Source: Planctomycetia bacterium (GTDB lineage Bacteria > Planctomycetota > Phycisphaerae > Phycisphaerales > SM1A02). From it: DNA of 7,949 nt. The stretch lies in assembly GCA_005799475.1 (NCBI GenBank), contig SYGQ01000192.1, positions 1 through 7,949 of the forward strand, read 5' to 3'. The notes beneath the pieces are model-generated. The model worked only from the letters and a program-made list of their open reading frames with translations, had not been told where the DNA came from and searched no databases. Of the stretch, positions 5,970-7,949 are shown in pieces. Position numbers and translations under genes: made by a program. Positions within the stretch are counted from its first letter, which is position 1. Each line of letters begins with the position of its first letter.

Positions 5970-7232
5970 GTGACCGTGGCATCGATCCATCCTTGGGACA
6001 CTGAGGAAGGCTGGCGAAATGACGCCAGAGCGACACGCGATTTCCTTGGTGAGGGCCCACATTTGCTCGTGGCCTCGTTTGCGATGGCGATGGAGTCCAT
6101 CTCAACGGCGACGGCAAGCGTCGGCTTCGCATCTCTCTGTGCCGTGGGGATTCTCCGCGCTGGCGTTCTCTGGCCCATCTGGTGTTCGATGTGGCGCGAA
6201 GCGTGGGTGAAGCTTCTCTTGGTGTGGATCGCATGGAGTGCGCTCTCGATCGCGTGGAGCCCTGATCCGATCACAGGCCTTGACCGACTCTGGAATCTGA
6301 AGTTCCTCCTCTGGATTCCGCTCTTGTGGCCGCTGCACCGGCACTGGGCCTGGCTGCTCGGGTCGTTTCTGTTTGCCACGCTTGTCCTCCAAGGGATTCA
6401 GGCCAGTGGCGTCTTCTTCGATGTGCGCAAGAAGGGCATGCTCGTGATGGCGGGCATGCGACATCCGACGATGGCCGGGATGTGGGACGCCATCGCGCTC
6501 TCATGCTGGCTTTTCCTCTCCGTGGTGTCGGGGTGGCGCATGGCGCTTCTCTCACTTCCGATGGCGGTGCTTTGCGCGTTCGGGTTCTTCTGGGCGGGCC
6601 AGCGAGCGGCGCTCGTCGGGCTTCTCGCCGAGATCGCCGTGGCCAACACGCTGTTGGCGGTTGTGGCGGCGGGCTGGGTGAAGCGTGCACTCATTCGCGG
6701 CACGATCGGTCTTGCCATCCTCCTTGTCGTCTACTCCGCGTCGGGAGAACAACTCGTCACAAAGATCAATCAAGCCGCCAAGGAGGCGTCGCAGTCCCTG
6801 AGCGGCGACACGCCCGTCATCATGGAAGCACGCATGGCGATGTGGACGATGTCACTCGAGGCGTGGCGCGCGAGTCCAGTCGTCGGCCGAGGGCTCGGCG
6901 GATACGCCGACGCGACGAAGTCGATCGTGGTGCCGTTCAAGGACGCCACGCTTCACGAGTTCACGACGCCGCACTCCACGTATGTGACGATTCTCACAGA
7001 GTGTGGTCTTGTTGGACTCGGACTCTTCGTGCTCTGGGCGATCGTGTTCTTCGGGCGAGCGATCGCGATGCTCCGAGACGATCCCGTTCGGATCGGTGCG
7101 ATCGGCGGTGCGATCGTTTGGTTCACCGCGGCGGCGTTCGACAGTTTCAATACGCGTGGCGTCTTCCTCACGGTGGGCGCGATCATGATCGCCCTCTCGG
7201 TGATGCCGCACCGTGAGACGCGACTACGGTAG
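5970..7232 (+). CDS. O-antigen ligase/polymerase-like membrane protein (Wzy_C domain)
   Basis: This 420-residue protein has about ten to twelve membrane segments, among them roughly residues 30-64, 80-96, 126-147, 173-208, 213-233, 240-256, 341-364, 376-390 and 396-412. A long non-membrane loop lies at about 257-340. This is the architecture of the WaaL/Wzy/PglL superfamily, which joins or polymerises lipid-linked glycans at the outer face of the inner membrane. The signature GQRAALVG (210-217) carries the conserved Arg212. The loop holds GRGLGGY (306-312) and TPHSTYVTILTECGLVG (333-349) with the conserved His335 and the usual Gly-x-x-Gly. Ligase and polymerase cannot be separated by sequence alone; the surroundings fit either. 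The start is GTG 5970, with only a weak ribosome site before it; the 29-residue polar N-terminus before the first membrane segment is plausible, but a later start near Met38 or Met40 is possible. Its 3' end overlaps the opposite glycosyltransferase gene by 9 bases. Confidence 0.87.
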   Translation: MTVASIHPWDTEEGWRNDARATRDFLGEGPHLLVASFAMAMESISTATASVGFASLCAVGILRAGVLWPIWCSMWREAWVKLLLVWIAWSALSIAWSPDPITGLDRLWNLKFLLWIPLLWPLHRHWAWLLGSFLFATLVLQGIQASGVFFDVRKKGMLVMAGMRHPTMAGMWDAIALSCWLFLSVVSGWRMALLSLPMAVLCAFGFFWAGQRAALVGLLAEIAVANTLLAVVAAGWVKRALIRGTIGLAILLVVYSASGEQLVTKINQAAKEASQSLSGDTPVIMEARMAMWTMSLEAWRASPVVGRGLGGYADATKSIVVPFKDATLHEFTTPHSTYVTILTECGLVGLGLFVLWAIVFFGRAIAMLRDDPVRIGAIGGAIVWFTAAAFDSFNTRGVFLTVGAIMIALSVMPHRETRLR

Positions 7233-7949
7233 GGCGCGCCGCCCTGTGACGCGCCGCGCGACGAGTTTCGCCTTGCCGCGCAGCCAATGCCAGACGAACG
7301 GAAGCGTCGTACGGGGATCCTGAAGTCGCTCGGTATGGGCACGCTCGCCCTTGCGCAGGTAGTACCGATTGAAGAACGCCTGCGTCATGCCCCACTTCTC
7401 CAGGAACTGCTGCGGGCCTGGATTGCGCACGACGCGCCCGGTCGACTTGCACTGGAAGTGGTAGCTCAGCGAGTCGCCGACTCCGAGGAAGACACGGCAG
7501 CCCCTCGTCCAGCACTTCATCGCGAGATCGGGGTCGCTACTGAGGCCGGGCGAGAACTCCTCGCTCAGTCCGCCGACCTCGTCCCAGAAGCTCCGTGACA
7601 TGACCAATGGGCAAAAGCTCGAGCCGAACCAGTCATTGGCGTTGAGGCTCGGTTGTCCGTGAAGCAGGTCGACCTCGCGGAATGCTTCTAGCGAAGTGCC
7701 AAAGTCACGCACGACGGCGCAGGGATTTCGAGTGTCGCGCGGCTCGACCATCGTCCCAGACACCATGTACCGATCGTCGCCGAGGCGCGAGATCCGGTCG
7801 AGAAGCGCCGTGTCCCATCGGGGCAACGGCACCATGTCATCATTGATGATGCACACGAGGTCGCCGCGTCCGAGTCGCGCGGCCTGATTGAACGCGCGGC
7901 AGATACCGACATTCGCCACCGACTCGGTGAAGGGGATTCCCTCGCCACG
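7224..7949 (-). CDS. Family 2 glycosyltransferase (5' partial)
   Basis: The frame is open to the right edge, so the N-terminus (probably some 60-80 residues with the first nucleotide-binding strand) is missing; 241 residues are visible. Numbering from the edge, ESVANVGICRAFNQAA (9-24) and GDLVCIINDDMVPLP (29-43) match the GT-A region that ends in the metal-binding acidic motif, here NDD (36-38). WFGSSFCPLVMSRSFWDEVGG (107-127) and SSDPDLAMKCWTRGCRV (137-153) are the acceptor-side signatures, the latter with the acidic residues where the catalytic base is expected. A conserved-type His (164) follows. A basic C-terminal tail (225-239) could help membrane attachment. The product probably adds one sugar during surface glycan assembly; donor and acceptor are unknown. 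A GTG at 7919 is internal, because the codons before it continue the family sequence. The gene converges on the ligase-like gene with a 9-base overlap. Confidence 0.88.
   Translation of the reverse strand, partial: RGEGIPFTESVANVGICRAFNQAARLGRGDLVCIINDDMVPLPRWDTALLDRISRLGDDRYMVSGTMVEPRDTRNPCAVVRDFGTSLEAFREVDLLHGQPSLNANDWFGSSFCPLVMSRSFWDEVGGLSEEFSPGLSSDPDLAMKCWTRGCRVFLGVGDSLSYHFQCKSTGRVVRNPGPQQFLEKWGMTQAFFNRYYLRKGERAHTERLQDPRTTLPFVWHWLRGKAKLVARRVTGRRALP
7232..7244. terminator. Possible short hairpin at the convergent gene ends
   Basis: A perfect 5-base stem with a 3-base loop (GGGCG, CGC, CGCCC) begins at the last base of the ligase-like stop codon. It lies within the final codons of the opposite glycosyltransferase gene. 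There is no T-run on either side, so it is not a canonical intrinsic terminator, and in G+C-rich DNA such a stem can occur by chance. Confidence 0.2.

Noticed and set aside
881..7066. Four copies of the palindrome GCGATCGC (881, 1435, 1681, 7059), the HIP1 repeat of cyanobacteria
   Set aside because: By rough estimate fewer than one copy is expected from base composition, but all four are in frame as the Ala-Ile-Ala codons GCG ATC GC, so codon preference explains them. The gene content does not point to a cyanobacterium.
6326..7216. Plus-strand open frame of 296 codons inside the ligase-like gene
   Set aside because: It is Arg/His-rich and featureless, and the other frame encodes a clear multi-pass membrane protein with the Wzy_C signatures.

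Overview
The window is a dense, G+C-rich bacterial stretch with eight protein-coding genes, two of them cut by the window edges. I see no RNA genes, no insertion sequences and no CRISPR array. Several products (a GT2 glycosyltransferase of the lipopolysaccharide-core type, a DegT-type sugar aminotransferase and an O-antigen ligase/polymerase-like membrane protein) suggest a bacterium that makes complex surface glycans, most likely Gram-negative. A planctomycete such as a member of the Phycisphaerae would fit the style, but that is a guess from general impression; nothing here proves the phylum.

Layout: bases 1-3475 hold four tightly packed plus-strand genes. They are an unrecognised protein with helical and beta-rich parts (5' end outside the window), a flippase-like multi-pass membrane protein, orotate phosphoribosyltransferase (pyrE) and a GT2 glycosyltransferase. 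Junctions are a 4-base overlap, a 9-base gap and an 8-base overlap, so they look like one transcript. From 3487 to 4698 a minus-strand gene encodes a family 57 glycoside hydrolase of the alpha-amylase type. It converges on the glycosyltransferase with only 11 bases between stops. A 59-base divergent gap (4699-4757) follows. Then come plus-strand genes for a DegT/DnrJ/EryC1/StrS aminotransferase and an O-antigen ligase-like protein, 12 bases apart. The last gene, on the minus strand and cut by the right edge, is a second GT2 glycosyltransferase whose 3' end overlaps the ligase gene by 9 bases.

Read together, the locus looks like part of a surface polysaccharide or lipid-linked glycan region. 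An amino sugar would be made by the aminotransferase, sugars added by the two glycosyltransferases, and chains ligated or polymerised by the membrane protein. The flippase-like protein may act in lipid or glycan handling. pyrE feeds UMP synthesis and so UDP-sugar supply; this link is inference and it may simply be a housekeeping passenger. The GH57 enzyme probably acts on cytoplasmic alpha-glucans. I did not find a clear undescribed system; the least understood items are the first gene and the reason for a GH57 enzyme between glycan genes.
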